Source: Candidatus Latescibacteria bacterium 4484_7 (GTDB lineage Bacteria; Krumholzibacteriota; Krumholzibacteriia; Krumholzibacteriales; Krumholzibacteriaceae). From it: a DNA stretch of 16,548 bases. Each line of letters starts with the position of its first letter. Position 1 is the stretch's first letter. The stretch lies in contig NATK01000059.1 of assembly GCA_002085285.1 (NCBI GenBank), positions 1 to 16,548 of the forward strand, read 5' to 3'. The notes under the pieces were generated by a model that was not told the origin of the DNA, did no database searches, and saw nothing but the letters and a program-made list of their open reading frames with translations. This document shows positions 7,893 through 13,631 of the stretch, one piece after another. A program made the translations under genes and the position numbers.

Positions 7893-8917
7893 CTTGTCGC
7901 CTCCGGGATGAGTTCCTTCAATTCAGGCCTTCTCTCACTGATAAACTTTTCTATGACTGTACGCACCTCGTCAGCGGTCTTGAGCTGCAATGCCTTCTTG
8001 GCCAATGCCCTCGTCTCATCGAATGTAACCGATCGAACGACCTTCTTTATCTCCGGCAGAAGATACGGGCTTGCGCTCAACTCGTCTATGTCGAGTCCGA
8101 GTGACGAAGGGGTTTCTATCATTATTCCTATTTCGACCTCATCACCAACCTGATAGCGCTCTCTTACCAGATCCTCTTTGACCTCCTTGCAGATCTCCTT
8201 CGCCGCTATCACCTCTTCGACAACGCTTATCATGGGGAACATGACCCTCACACTTCCATGGGCCGAAGCGCGGTAGATCGCTCTGAGCTGAGTTCTGAAA
8301 ATGTCCTTTCGCGTCAGTGTAAACCTTATTCCCCTCCAGCCCATGAAGGGGTTCGACTCCTGATAGTCGTGGGACCATCTCGCTATCTTGTCCCCTCCAA
8401 CGTCGAGAGTTCTTATGATCACCGATTCGGGAGCCAGTTCATATGCTTTCACCGTTTCGACCGATGGCCTTAAAACAACCTGCCCCATCGTACCGTCGAC
8501 TACAAGGCGGTCACGGGGCTTGACGAACTTCGTAAAGTTTCTCAAACCCACCACGGCGGGTATCCCGTGCGAGCGGGCTATGATCGCTGCGTGCGATGTG
8601 CTGCCTCCCCGATCGGTGACTATGCCCTGAACGTATTGTTTCTTCAAACCTGCAGTATCGGACGGAGTAAGGCTTTTCGCTACTACGATCACCTTCTTGC
8701 GCAACTTGTCCAGCCCCTCTATGCGCTGCCCGAATATGTTTCTCAATACACGTCTTTTTACGTCGCGAATATCTTCTGCACGTTCTTTGAGATAATTGTC
8801 CTTGATTGCATCAAATTTCTTCAGAGTCTTGTCGAGGACGGAGTTGAAGGCGTACGCCGCATTCATCCTGTCGTCCTTAATATGACGAATCGTATCGTTA
8901 ACGGGCGACCTCATCAT
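7889..8917 (-). CDS. ptsI: PTS enzyme I, main fragment with two internal blocks missing
   Basis: Enzyme I takes phosphate from phosphoenolpyruvate and passes it to HPr; it is normally about 570-590 residues. This piece has about 342. Present are the end of the HPr-binding helical region (Arg-Ala-Glu-Asp-Ile-Arg-Asp-Val, 46-53), the phospho-His motif Gly-Gly-Ser-Thr-Ser-His-Ala-Ala (104-111, His109), and parts of the PEP barrel: Ile-Arg-Thr-Leu-Asp-Val-Gly-Gly-Asp-Lys (168-177), Asn-Pro-Phe-Met-Gly-Trp-Arg (189-195) and Met-Ile-Glu-Thr-Pro (266-270). Missing in frame are about 80 residues at 160/161 (near base 8437), including the Leu-Tyr-Arg-Thr-Glu-Phe motif, and about 88 at 272/273 (near base 8101), including Gly-Thr-Asn-Asp-Leu, Asp-Arg-Gly and the catalytic Cys-Gly-Glu. 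The N-terminus lies upstream in another frame (8898-9059). The chosen ATG has GAGG 6 bases upstream, so re-initiation is possible; a TTG at 8935 is an alternative. Pseudogene, assembly error or repurposed protein are all possible. Confidence 0.8.
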   Translation of the reverse strand: MMRSPVNDTIRHIKDDRMNAAYAFNSVLDKTLKKFDAIKDNYLKERAEDIRDVKRRVLRNIFGQRIEGLDKLRKKVIVVAKSLTPSDTAGLKKQYVQGIVTDRGGSTSHAAIIARSHGIPAVVGLRNFTKFVKPRDRLVVDGTMGQVVLRPSVETVKAYELAPESVIIRTLDVGGDKIARWSHDYQESNPFMGWRGIRFTLTRKDIFRTQLRAIYRASAHGSVRVMFPMISVVEEVIAAKEICKEVKEDLVRERYQVGDEVEIGIMIETPSSLGLDIDELSASPYLLPEIKKVVRSVTFDETRALAKKALQLKTADEVRTVIEKFISERRPELKELIPEATR

Positions 8918-9059
8918 CGACAGCCTCAGGAGCAACCTTGTCTTCGTCTATCATGAAGTCATCAACATTGACGACAAAAGCCTCGCCAAATGCAATCCCC
9001 GGAGACGCAGGTATGCCGTTGAAAACGAGTTCCTTCTTCTCGCCGCCCTCTTTACTCAT
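8898..9059 (-). pseudogene. ptsI: PTS enzyme I, N-terminal fragment cut off by a frameshift
   Basis: A 53-residue reading frame holding the true start of enzyme I. After a charged lead it reads Gly-Ile-Pro-Ala-Ser-Pro-Gly-Ile-Ala-Phe-Gly (15-25), the N-terminal signature of the family, and runs to Asp-Asp-Glu-Val-Ala-Arg, the start of the HPr-binding helices, then hits TAA at 8898. The homologous sequence resumes at once in another frame (Val-Asn-Asp-Thr-Ile-Arg-His-Ile). Compared with E. coli enzyme I about 45 residues between the two points are absent, so the stop results from a deletion whose length is not a multiple of three, or a deletion plus a frameshift. The ATG overlaps the HPr stop by 8 bases, as expected for a coupled ptsH-ptsI pair, and a GAGGT site lies just upstream. 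Confidence 0.8.
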
Positions 9060-9327
9060 CCTTTACCTCTGCAAACCCGCTGTCTATCATCTTTACGAGG
9101 TACGAGACGGCTTCCTCTTCGTCCTCGCCGTCCGCCTTGATAACGAGCTCCGCCCCGTACTCGGCACCGAGACTCGCTACCCCGAGTATGCTCTTGGCGT
9201 TTACCTCCTGAGAATCCTTCGAGATCATTATCTCTGATGAGAACATACTCGCCGCCTTTACGAGCTCGCCGGCAAGTCTCAGATGTATGCCGTTTTTATT
9301 CTTGACCTTGACCGTGCGGGTAACCAT
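9052..9327 (-). CDS. ptsH: Phosphocarrier protein HPr
   Basis: Small cytosolic phosphocarrier of 91 residues that relays phosphate from enzyme I to the IIA domain and can be phosphorylated by HprK. With the ATG at 9327 as start, the catalytic His falls exactly at position 15 and the HprK target Ser at position 46 (Ala-Lys-Ser-Ile-Leu-Gly), which supports this start over a TTG at 9345. The active loop reads Gly-Ile-His-Leu-Arg-Leu-Ala, so His15 and Arg17 are kept but the usual Pro18 is Leu. The C-terminal half (Leu-Gly-Ala-Glu-Tyr-Gly-Ala-Glu-Leu, then acidic Glu-Glu-Ala-Val) is typical. No strong ribosome site is visible, only AAAAGA. It follows the IID gene by 38 bases and overlaps the enzyme I start. 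Confidence 0.92.
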   Translation of the reverse strand: MVTRTVKVKNKNGIHLRLAGELVKAASMFSSEIMISKDSQEVNAKSILGVASLGAEYGAELVIKADGEDEEEAVSYLVKMIDSGFAEVKDE

Positions 9328-9365
9328 TGTGCTATTTCTTTTCAAAATTCTGAACCATCCGAGAT

Positions 9366-10217
9366 TTATACAACAAGATAAGTACTCAAAGCAAGAAACA
9401 ACAAGATAATTGTAAATGTAAAAGAAAGTTTTTTTCTCAACAACAGGACCAATGCGACCGTAATGAGCCCTACGATGACGAATCTGCCTCTGCCCGCATT
9501 ATACCCTCTCACGAACACAATCGCACTGAACACACCCACAGTAAAAGCCAAAAGACCTTCAAGAAATCTATGTTCAGGAACGAGTCTCTGCAACACGTTT
9601 CTGCCCGAGCCGCCGGATCCCTCGAGACCAAGGTTAAACGAGCCTATTCTCAGCCGAAAATGGTAGAAGTTGTATAGCGCGAGGAAGATTACTACTCCGA
9701 CATACAACCCTTTAAGGGCAAGAATCGTTCCCAAAGTCATCGAAAGGGGGACCAGAACGATCTCGAAAAAATAATCACCCACCGAAGTAAGGGAAGATGA
9801 AAGCGAATTCTTGTATCTTGCGAGCTTCGCGAAATAATCGCTTCCGAGCTGTGCCCCCTCTATCGCACCGCCTTCGCCGCTACGGTTCGCTGAATCCGGG
9901 CTTTTTGATGACGACTCACTGGCTGAACGCTTATCGGTCCTTCTGCCGATCCGTCCAGCGATATCGTTCTCCAGGGTTCCTATGCGGGCGATTACGAACG
10001 GCGCAAGCATGGGATTGCAGTTGAAATAGTCAAGGTTTCTAACGGCGGCTTCCCCGTCGACTACACCTCTAAGATTCCCCCCGTTCTTCTTTGCCTTCAA
10101 GAAAGGCATGACCGCATGAAAAAACCCTATGCCGTCGATCAGCTTGCTGTTCCTCGAAGCTTCTATGAAGAAAAGTCTCCATATCGGAAAAGTGTCTTCT
10201 TTCGAACGATTTTTCAT
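9366..10217 (-). CDS. PTS mannose/fructose/sorbose-family component IID
   Basis: Membrane component that with IIC forms the sugar channel of a mannose-family PTS. It has 283 residues. The N-terminal soluble half has family features: Gly-Phe-Phe-His-Ala-Val-Met-Pro (31-38), Tyr-Phe-Asn-Cys-Asn-Pro (64-69, the normal Phe-Asn-Thr-x-Pro place) and Ala-Arg-Ile-Gly-Thr-Leu-Glu (77-83). The glycine-rich Ile-Gly-Asp motif appears as Ser-Val-Gly-Asp-Tyr-Phe-Phe (145-151). Hydrophobic segments lie at about 151-185, 219-238, 245-260 and 266-283. Residues 94-118 are a Ser-rich, charged insertion. The ATG at 10217 is preferred over one at 10235 because a GGGATGAG ribosome-like stretch precedes it; the upstream gene ends at 10222. 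The protein is divergent, and the transported sugar cannot be told. Confidence 0.83.
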   Translation of the reverse strand: MKNRSKEDTFPIWRLFFIEASRNSKLIDGIGFFHAVMPFLKAKKNGGNLRGVVDGEAAVRNLDYFNCNPMLAPFVIARIGTLENDIAGRIGRRTDKRSASESSSKSPDSANRSGEGGAIEGAQLGSDYFAKLARYKNSLSSSLTSVGDYFFEIVLVPLSMTLGTILALKGLYVGVVIFLALYNFYHFRLRIGSFNLGLEGSGGSGRNVLQRLVPEHRFLEGLLAFTVGVFSAIVFVRGYNAGRGRFVIVGLITVALVLLLRKKLSFTFTIILLFLALSTYLVV

Positions 10218-10221
10218 ATTC

Positions 10222-10932
10222 TCATCCCAACGCATTTACGAGAACGACCGTCACAAGAAATCCTGCGGCGAACCAGAAATATTTACCCCTGCCCGCCAGC
10301 AGGTTTACGAGAAATCCAATCCCGATGAAGGGAATGAGGATTTCAAGGTATTTCAGCGAAACAAGTCTGTCCATCCCGGAAAATCCGAGGAGCTTGTCGT
10401 TGAGCGGCATCGAAGAAATTATAAAGATAAATGTCAGAACTGCCCCGAAAAGCAGGTGAAATGCAATCATGGAAACGTGAAGTGCAGATACCATCTGCAC
10501 CTTTTCCCTTTCGATCAATTCCATCGAAAGATCGGCGAGAAAATCGGAACGGCTCTCCCATACACGATAGACCGCCCCCGCTATCACGCCAACGATGACG
10601 GCAACAAAGACGGCATACGCCGTCGACAATCCCATTACTGCAGGGTCCGCTCCGGAACTCTTTCTCAGCACTACGAACAGTGCCGTTCCAACCACACCGC
10701 CGATCCACAAATCGGGGAGGCGCGACCCTCTCGTCGAAACGACTCCAAGAAGAATGGTTTGATAAACGGCGCCGAAGATGAACCCGTCTCGTGCGTCTCC
10801 AAGCAAAAGGCCCACGACCAAACCTGTGAACAACGGCTGAGAAATCATCAACCTCAGCGAAGTTCTTCTATCCACCGATACTATTCCGCCGAGAATCGAA
10901 ATGAGCAGTATCGACTTCAAAGTGATCAACAC
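10222..10932 (-). CDS. PTS mannose/fructose/sorbose-family component IIC
   Basis: Integral membrane permease subunit of the mannose-family PTS, 236 residues with about six to seven hydrophobic segments across its length. The family pattern is visible near residues 29-60: Ile-Ser-Gln-Pro-Leu-Phe-Thr-Gly-Leu-Val-Val-Gly-Leu-Leu-Leu-Gly-Asp followed by Gly-Ala-Val-Tyr-Gln, then Pro-Asp-Leu-Trp-Ile-Gly-Gly-Val-Val-Gly-Thr. I place the start at the GTG at 10932, which has GAAGGA 6 bases upstream. A longer TTG start at 10983 would translate a hairpin and has no ribosome site. It follows IIB after a 93-base structured gap and is followed directly by IID. Confidence 0.85.
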   Translation of the reverse strand: MLITLKSILLISILGGIVSVDRRTSLRLMISQPLFTGLVVGLLLGDARDGFIFGAVYQTILLGVVSTRGSRLPDLWIGGVVGTALFVVLRKSSGADPAVMGLSTAYAVFVAVIVGVIAGAVYRVWESRSDFLADLSMELIEREKVQMVSALHVSMIAFHLLFGAVLTFIFIISSMPLNDKLLGFSGMDRLVSLKYLEILIPFIGIGFLVNLLAGRGKYFWFAAGFLVTVVLVNALG

Positions 10933-10947
10933 AAAATTTCCTTCCGT

Positions 10948-10979
10948 GGGAAAAGCAAAAGCTCGAAGACCATTCTTCG
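10948..10979 (-). terminator. Hairpin plus broken T-run between PTS IIB and IIC
   Basis: On the minus strand a perfect 6-bp stem (CGAAGA, loop ATGG, TCTTCG; bases 10964-10979) is followed by AGCTTTTGCTTTT. It sits 30-odd bases ahead of the IIC ribosome site, inside what is otherwise a single operon. It could act as a partial terminator or an RNA stability element that lowers expression of the membrane subunits relative to IIA and IIB. The stem is short and the T-run is interrupted. Confidence 0.3.
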
Positions 10980-11005
10980 GCAAAAAGCGTTAAACCTTTG
11001 AAACA

Positions 11006-11035
11006 GGTGACCGCAAGAAGTGGCGTCAAATCACC
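11006..11035 (-). other. Inverted repeat across the PTS IIB stop codon
   Basis: GGTGA at one end pairs with TCACC at the other, enclosing a 20-base loop that contains a further CGC/GCG pair. The left arm overlaps the last codons of IIB. Together with the hairpin at 10964-10979 it makes the IIB-IIC gap look structured in RNA. A 5-bp stem can arise by chance. Confidence 0.25.
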
Positions 11036-11499
11036 ATCGAATTCAACACCACCTTTTCGCTTTCCGGCAATGCCCTTGCTTCGAGCTTGATACCTTTCTT
11101 GGCGAGTTCTCTGAGTGCTTCTCTATCCACTTCGCTCAGATAGATATTCTCGGTAAGTCTCTCTCTGCCTTCTGAATAATGGAGACCTCCTATGTTGATT
11201 TTGTCCACCTTGAACCCTTTATCGACCAGCTCGAGAAGTGTGCCGGGGGTTTTAACCAGGACAAAAACCCTTTCGCTGTCGAATATACCCTCCTCGAAGC
11301 GCTTCAGCGCTTCATCGACGGTAAGAATCGACACATTCGCCCCTTCGGGGGCAGCATCCATGAAAAGCTCGCTCTCCCAATCGGTTTCGGCGACCTCATC
11401 GTCTATTATAACATACCTGTCTGGCTTGAGCACCCTTCCCCACCCAAGAACGACTTGACCGTGGATCAGCCTGTCGTCTACTCTTACGAAAACAATCAT
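11026..11499 (-). CDS. PTS mannose/fructose/sorbose-family component IIB
   Basis: Cytosolic phosphotransfer component that takes phosphate from IIA and passes it to the sugar bound by IIC-IID. The 157-residue length is normal for the IIB(Man) family. The N-terminus carries the diagnostic active site Arg-Val-Asp-Asp-Arg-Leu-Ile-His-Gly-Gln-Val (6-16), with His13 as the phospho-acceptor. Later family features include Asp-Asp-Glu-Val-Ala (37-41) and Ile-Asn-Ile-Gly-Gly-Leu-His-Tyr (in the second half). The ATG at 11499 with AAAGGTG about 9 bases upstream is preferred to a GTG at 11511 that would lie inside that site. It follows IIA by 38 bases. Confidence 0.92.
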   Translation of the reverse strand: MIVFVRVDDRLIHGQVVLGWGRVLKPDRYVIIDDEVAETDWESELFMDAAPEGANVSILTVDEALKRFEEGIFDSERVFVLVKTPGTLLELVDKGFKVDKINIGGLHYSEGRERLTENIYLSEVDREALRELAKKGIKLEARALPESEKVVLNSMVI

Positions 11500-11537
11500 G
11501 GAGAGAAACACCTTTCGATCAACGACGACGCCCGATA

Positions 11538-11945
11538 CTACTTCAATATTCTGATGCTCTCCTTGCCACGCTCGATAAGGTGGTGGAGCATCTCACCGAA
11601 ATCGAAGGCCTCACGTTTAGTGACGAAATCGAGAATGATCGGAAGATTAACCCCGCTTATCACGTATATATTGTCCATATCACGTACCGCTCTGATCGAA
11701 TTCGTATATGTGGAGCCGCCGAAATAGTCGACGAATATGACAGCCTTCTCGGTCTCTCCGTCGGACAATATCTCCTTTATTCTTTTTACGACATCTTCAC
11801 TCGACATGTTGGAACCGGAAACGGCGTAGAAATCGCTTACCTTGCCAACTATCAATTCGGTCGTAGAAATCAGTTCTTCGGCGAGATTCCCGTGAGCGAC
11901 GATTATCCCTTTCACCCTGTTTTTCTTGTTTGAATAATAATCCAT
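11538..11945 (-). CDS. PTS mannose-family component IIA
   Basis: Cytosolic IIA(Man) domain as a stand-alone protein of 135 residues; it receives phosphate from HPr. The active site Val-Ala-His-Gly-Asn-Leu-Ala-Glu-Glu-Leu places the phospho-accepting His at 18, shortly after the first beta strand. Asp-Tyr-Phe-Gly-Gly-Ser (in the middle) and Ile-Ser-Gly-Val-Asn-Leu-Pro match the Asp-x-x-Gly-Gly-Ser and Gly-x-Asn-x-Pro loops of the family. The ATG at 11945 has GAGGG 8 bases upstream; an upstream ATG at 11972 has no ribosome site. It follows hprK by 41 bases and starts the IIA-IIB-IIC-IID gene series. A purely regulatory role cannot be excluded, but the presence of both membrane subunits points to sugar uptake. 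Confidence 0.9.
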   Translation of the reverse strand: MDYYSNKKNRVKGIIVAHGNLAEELISTTELIVGKVSDFYAVSGSNMSSEDVVKRIKEILSDGETEKAVIFVDYFGGSTYTNSIRAVRDMDNIYVISGVNLPIILDFVTKREAFDFGEMLHHLIERGKESIRILK

Positions 11946-11986
11946 ACCTTCGACCCTCGCCGAAATCCACATGCGGAGAGTGCGAA

Positions 11987-12955
11987 TTATTCCGTATCGT
12001 ATTTTAGATACTTCCTCGTCTTCTTGTCACTCTCCATCATGTCAACGAGGAGTTGATCGAATCTCTTCGCCGCATCCACCCCATAGACCTTGAGCATATG
12101 GTTGAGTGCGATCGTTTCGGAGATCACGGTGATATTCTTCCCCGGGTAGATCGGGATGACAACCTGTCTTATCTTGACACCGAGCAGATCGACATAATGT
12201 TCGTCGAGCCCCATCCTGTCCCAATCCTTCTTCGGATCCCACTCTTCGAGACGCACCTCCACCTCTATCCTCTTCTGCACTCTCACGGCTCTTATCCCGA
12301 AAATGTCCATCACATTGATGATTCCAATGCCCCGAATCTCCATGAAGTGCCTGAGGTGCTCACGCCCTTTACCGACGAGTACATCACCTTTTTTGACTAT
12401 CTCGACTACGTCGTCGGCCACGAGCCTGTGACCTCTTTCGACGAGATCAAGGGCTATCTCGCTCTTGCCGATTCCGCTTCTGCCGGCAAAGAGAAGCCCC
12501 ACACCGTAGACATCGACGAGGGATCCGTGGATAATCTCGCGAGGAGCGAACACATCTTCGAGGTGCCCTGTGAGAGCGTGGAGGAAAGGAGTCGTCGACA
12601 TCGGTGTCCTCAACACGACGACATCGTTCTGCTCTGCGAGTTCAATCAGAACCTTGGGCACTTCGAGATCCTTCGTAACGATGATACAGCAGAGCGGCTT
12701 TGAAAAGAGCCTCTGAATCGATTCCCGCTGACCGTCGCTGTCCAGCGAACGAAGATATAGGATCTCCGTTTCACCGAGAACCTGTATTCTCTCGTTGAGA
12801 AAATTCTCCATGAATCCCGCAAGAGCGAACGCGGGTCTGTGGAAATCTGGAACTATGATGGGGATCTTGCTCTTGATCCTGGAAGTAAGAACCTTGAAAT
12901 GGAATTCGTCCTTGGTATCCTCGTAGAATTGCTCAAGGGAGTACTCGTAACCCAA
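11987..12955 (-). CDS. hprK: HPr kinase/phosphorylase
   Basis: Cytosolic bifunctional enzyme that phosphorylates and dephosphorylates HPr at Ser46 according to metabolic state. At 322 residues it is full length. Motifs are the catalytic His-Gly-Ser-Leu-Val-Asp-Val-Tyr-Gly (143-151), the Walker A loop Gly-Arg-Ser-Gly-Ile-Gly-Lys-Ser (158-165), Ala-Asp-Asp (180-182), the HprK signature Met-Glu-Ile-Arg-Gly-Ile-Gly-Ile-Ile-Asn (205-214) and Pro-Gly-Lys-Asn-Ile-Thr-Val (271-277). The start is a TTG at 12955 with a strong GGAGG 9 bases before it; no ATG or GTG is available nearby. The cognate HPr in this operon keeps Ser46, so the pair is plausible. HprK also occurs in Gram-negative bacteria, where it is often tied to rpoN and PTS genes. 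Confidence 0.96.
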   Translation of the reverse strand: MGYEYSLEQFYEDTKDEFHFKVLTSRIKSKIPIIVPDFHRPAFALAGFMENFLNERIQVLGETEILYLRSLDSDGQRESIQRLFSKPLCCIIVTKDLEVPKVLIELAEQNDVVVLRTPMSTTPFLHALTGHLEDVFAPREIIHGSLVDVYGVGLLFAGRSGIGKSEIALDLVERGHRLVADDVVEIVKKGDVLVGKGREHLRHFMEIRGIGIINVMDIFGIRAVRVQKRIEVEVRLEEWDPKKDWDRMGLDEHYVDLLGVKIRQVVIPIYPGKNITVISETIALNHMLKVYGVDAAKRFDQLLVDMMESDKKTRKYLKYDTE

Positions 12956-12985
12956 ATATAACCGCCTCCATCCAAAAACGCACTT

Positions 12986-13001
12986 TCATTCGCTCATTCG
13001 C
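12986..13001. repeat. Tandem 8-bp repeat upstream of hprK
   Basis: TCATTCGC is repeated twice head to tail. It lies in the 127-base hpf-hprK gap, in the presumed leader of hprK. A nearby inverted repeat, TTTCGAACGAAA at 13027-13038, adds to the structure of this gap. Either could be a protein-binding site or chance; I cannot tie them to a known regulator. Confidence 0.35.
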
Positions 13002-13058
13002 GAGACGCCTCGGACACATCTGAACATTTCGAACGAAACAGTTAAACAATCACAATCG

Positions 13059-13086
13059 ATAATACCACAAAGACGGTCGAAATCAA
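13059..13086 (-). promoter_or_regulatory. Candidate sigma-70-type promoter for hprK and the PTS genes
   Basis: TTGATT (13081-13086) and TATTAT (13059-13064) are spaced by 16 bases, each close to the -35 and -10 consensus. The -35 box overlaps the hpf stop codon. A transcript from here would have a leader of roughly 95 bases before hprK. The arrangement matches the candidate promoter upstream of lipA (TTGAAT, 16 bases, TATTAT). No sigma-54 box of the TGGCAC-N5-TTGC type is visible in this gap. Confidence 0.4.
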
Positions 13087-13631
13087 TTGAACTTTTCTAT
13101 CAAACCGTAATTGCCGTCGTCTCTCCTGTAAACGAGGTTCAGTTTGCCTGAGTCCCTGTTGTTGAACAAAACAAACTGTTTCTCAGCATTCTCCATGTCG
13201 AGAATCGCCTCCTCGACACTGTAGAACGGTACGTTCTTTTCTGCATTCTCGATGAATTCGAGACTGGAATCTCCACCTATGCTCTTCGAATCGATGATTC
13301 TTTCTACAGGCATGACATATACCTCTTGTTTTTTAGTCTTACGATGATTGGAAACCTTCTTCCCCTTGAATTTCTTCATCTGCCTCTCAAGGTTTTCGGC
13401 AGCCTTGTCGATCGAAACTTTCATATCGTCGGATTCTTCTTTGGCGAAAAACGTGTGACCGTTTACATGAATGCTGACCTCGGCAATGTGGCGGAACTTC
13501 TCCACTGACATTATTACGTTCACATGAAGGATGTTGTCGAAGAAGCGCTTCAGCTTGAGCATCTTCTCCTCAAGATATTCCACTATGTCAGGGGTTACTT
13601 CGAAATGTCTTGCCGTGGTGGTTAGTCTCAT
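13083..13631 (-). CDS. hpf: Ribosome hibernation-promoting factor, long form
   Basis: Binds the small ribosomal subunit and, in the long form, pairs 70S ribosomes into inactive 100S dimers during starvation. The 182 residues split into an N-terminal HPF/RaiA domain (about 1-100: Thr-Ala-Arg-His-Phe-Glu-Val-Thr-Pro at 6-14, the basic helix with Arg-Gln-Met-Lys-Lys-Phe near 83-90) and a C-terminal dimerisation domain (about 125-182) with Ser-Val-Glu-Glu-Ala-Ile-Leu-Asp-Met, Phe-Val-Leu-Phe-Asn-Asn and the Tyr-Arg-Arg-Asp-Asp-Gly-Asn-Tyr-Gly-Leu-Ile-Glu ending. The ATG overlaps the lipA stop (ATGA), and its GAGGAGG ribosome site lies within the last codons of lipA. An hpf gene downstream of rpoN is a widespread arrangement. 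Confidence 0.95.
   Translation of the reverse strand: MRLTTTARHFEVTPDIVEYLEEKMLKLKRFFDNILHVNVIMSVEKFRHIAEVSIHVNGHTFFAKEESDDMKVSIDKAAENLERQMKKFKGKKVSNHRKTKKQEVYVMPVERIIDSKSIGGDSSLEFIENAEKNVPFYSVEEAILDMENAEKQFVLFNNRDSGKLNLVYRRDDGNYGLIEKFN

Noticed and set aside
7044..8153. Long open frame on the plus strand (369 codons)
   Set aside because: It lies antisense to the isomerase and enzyme I genes, which have strong family motifs. Its translation shows no known domain and unnatural composition.
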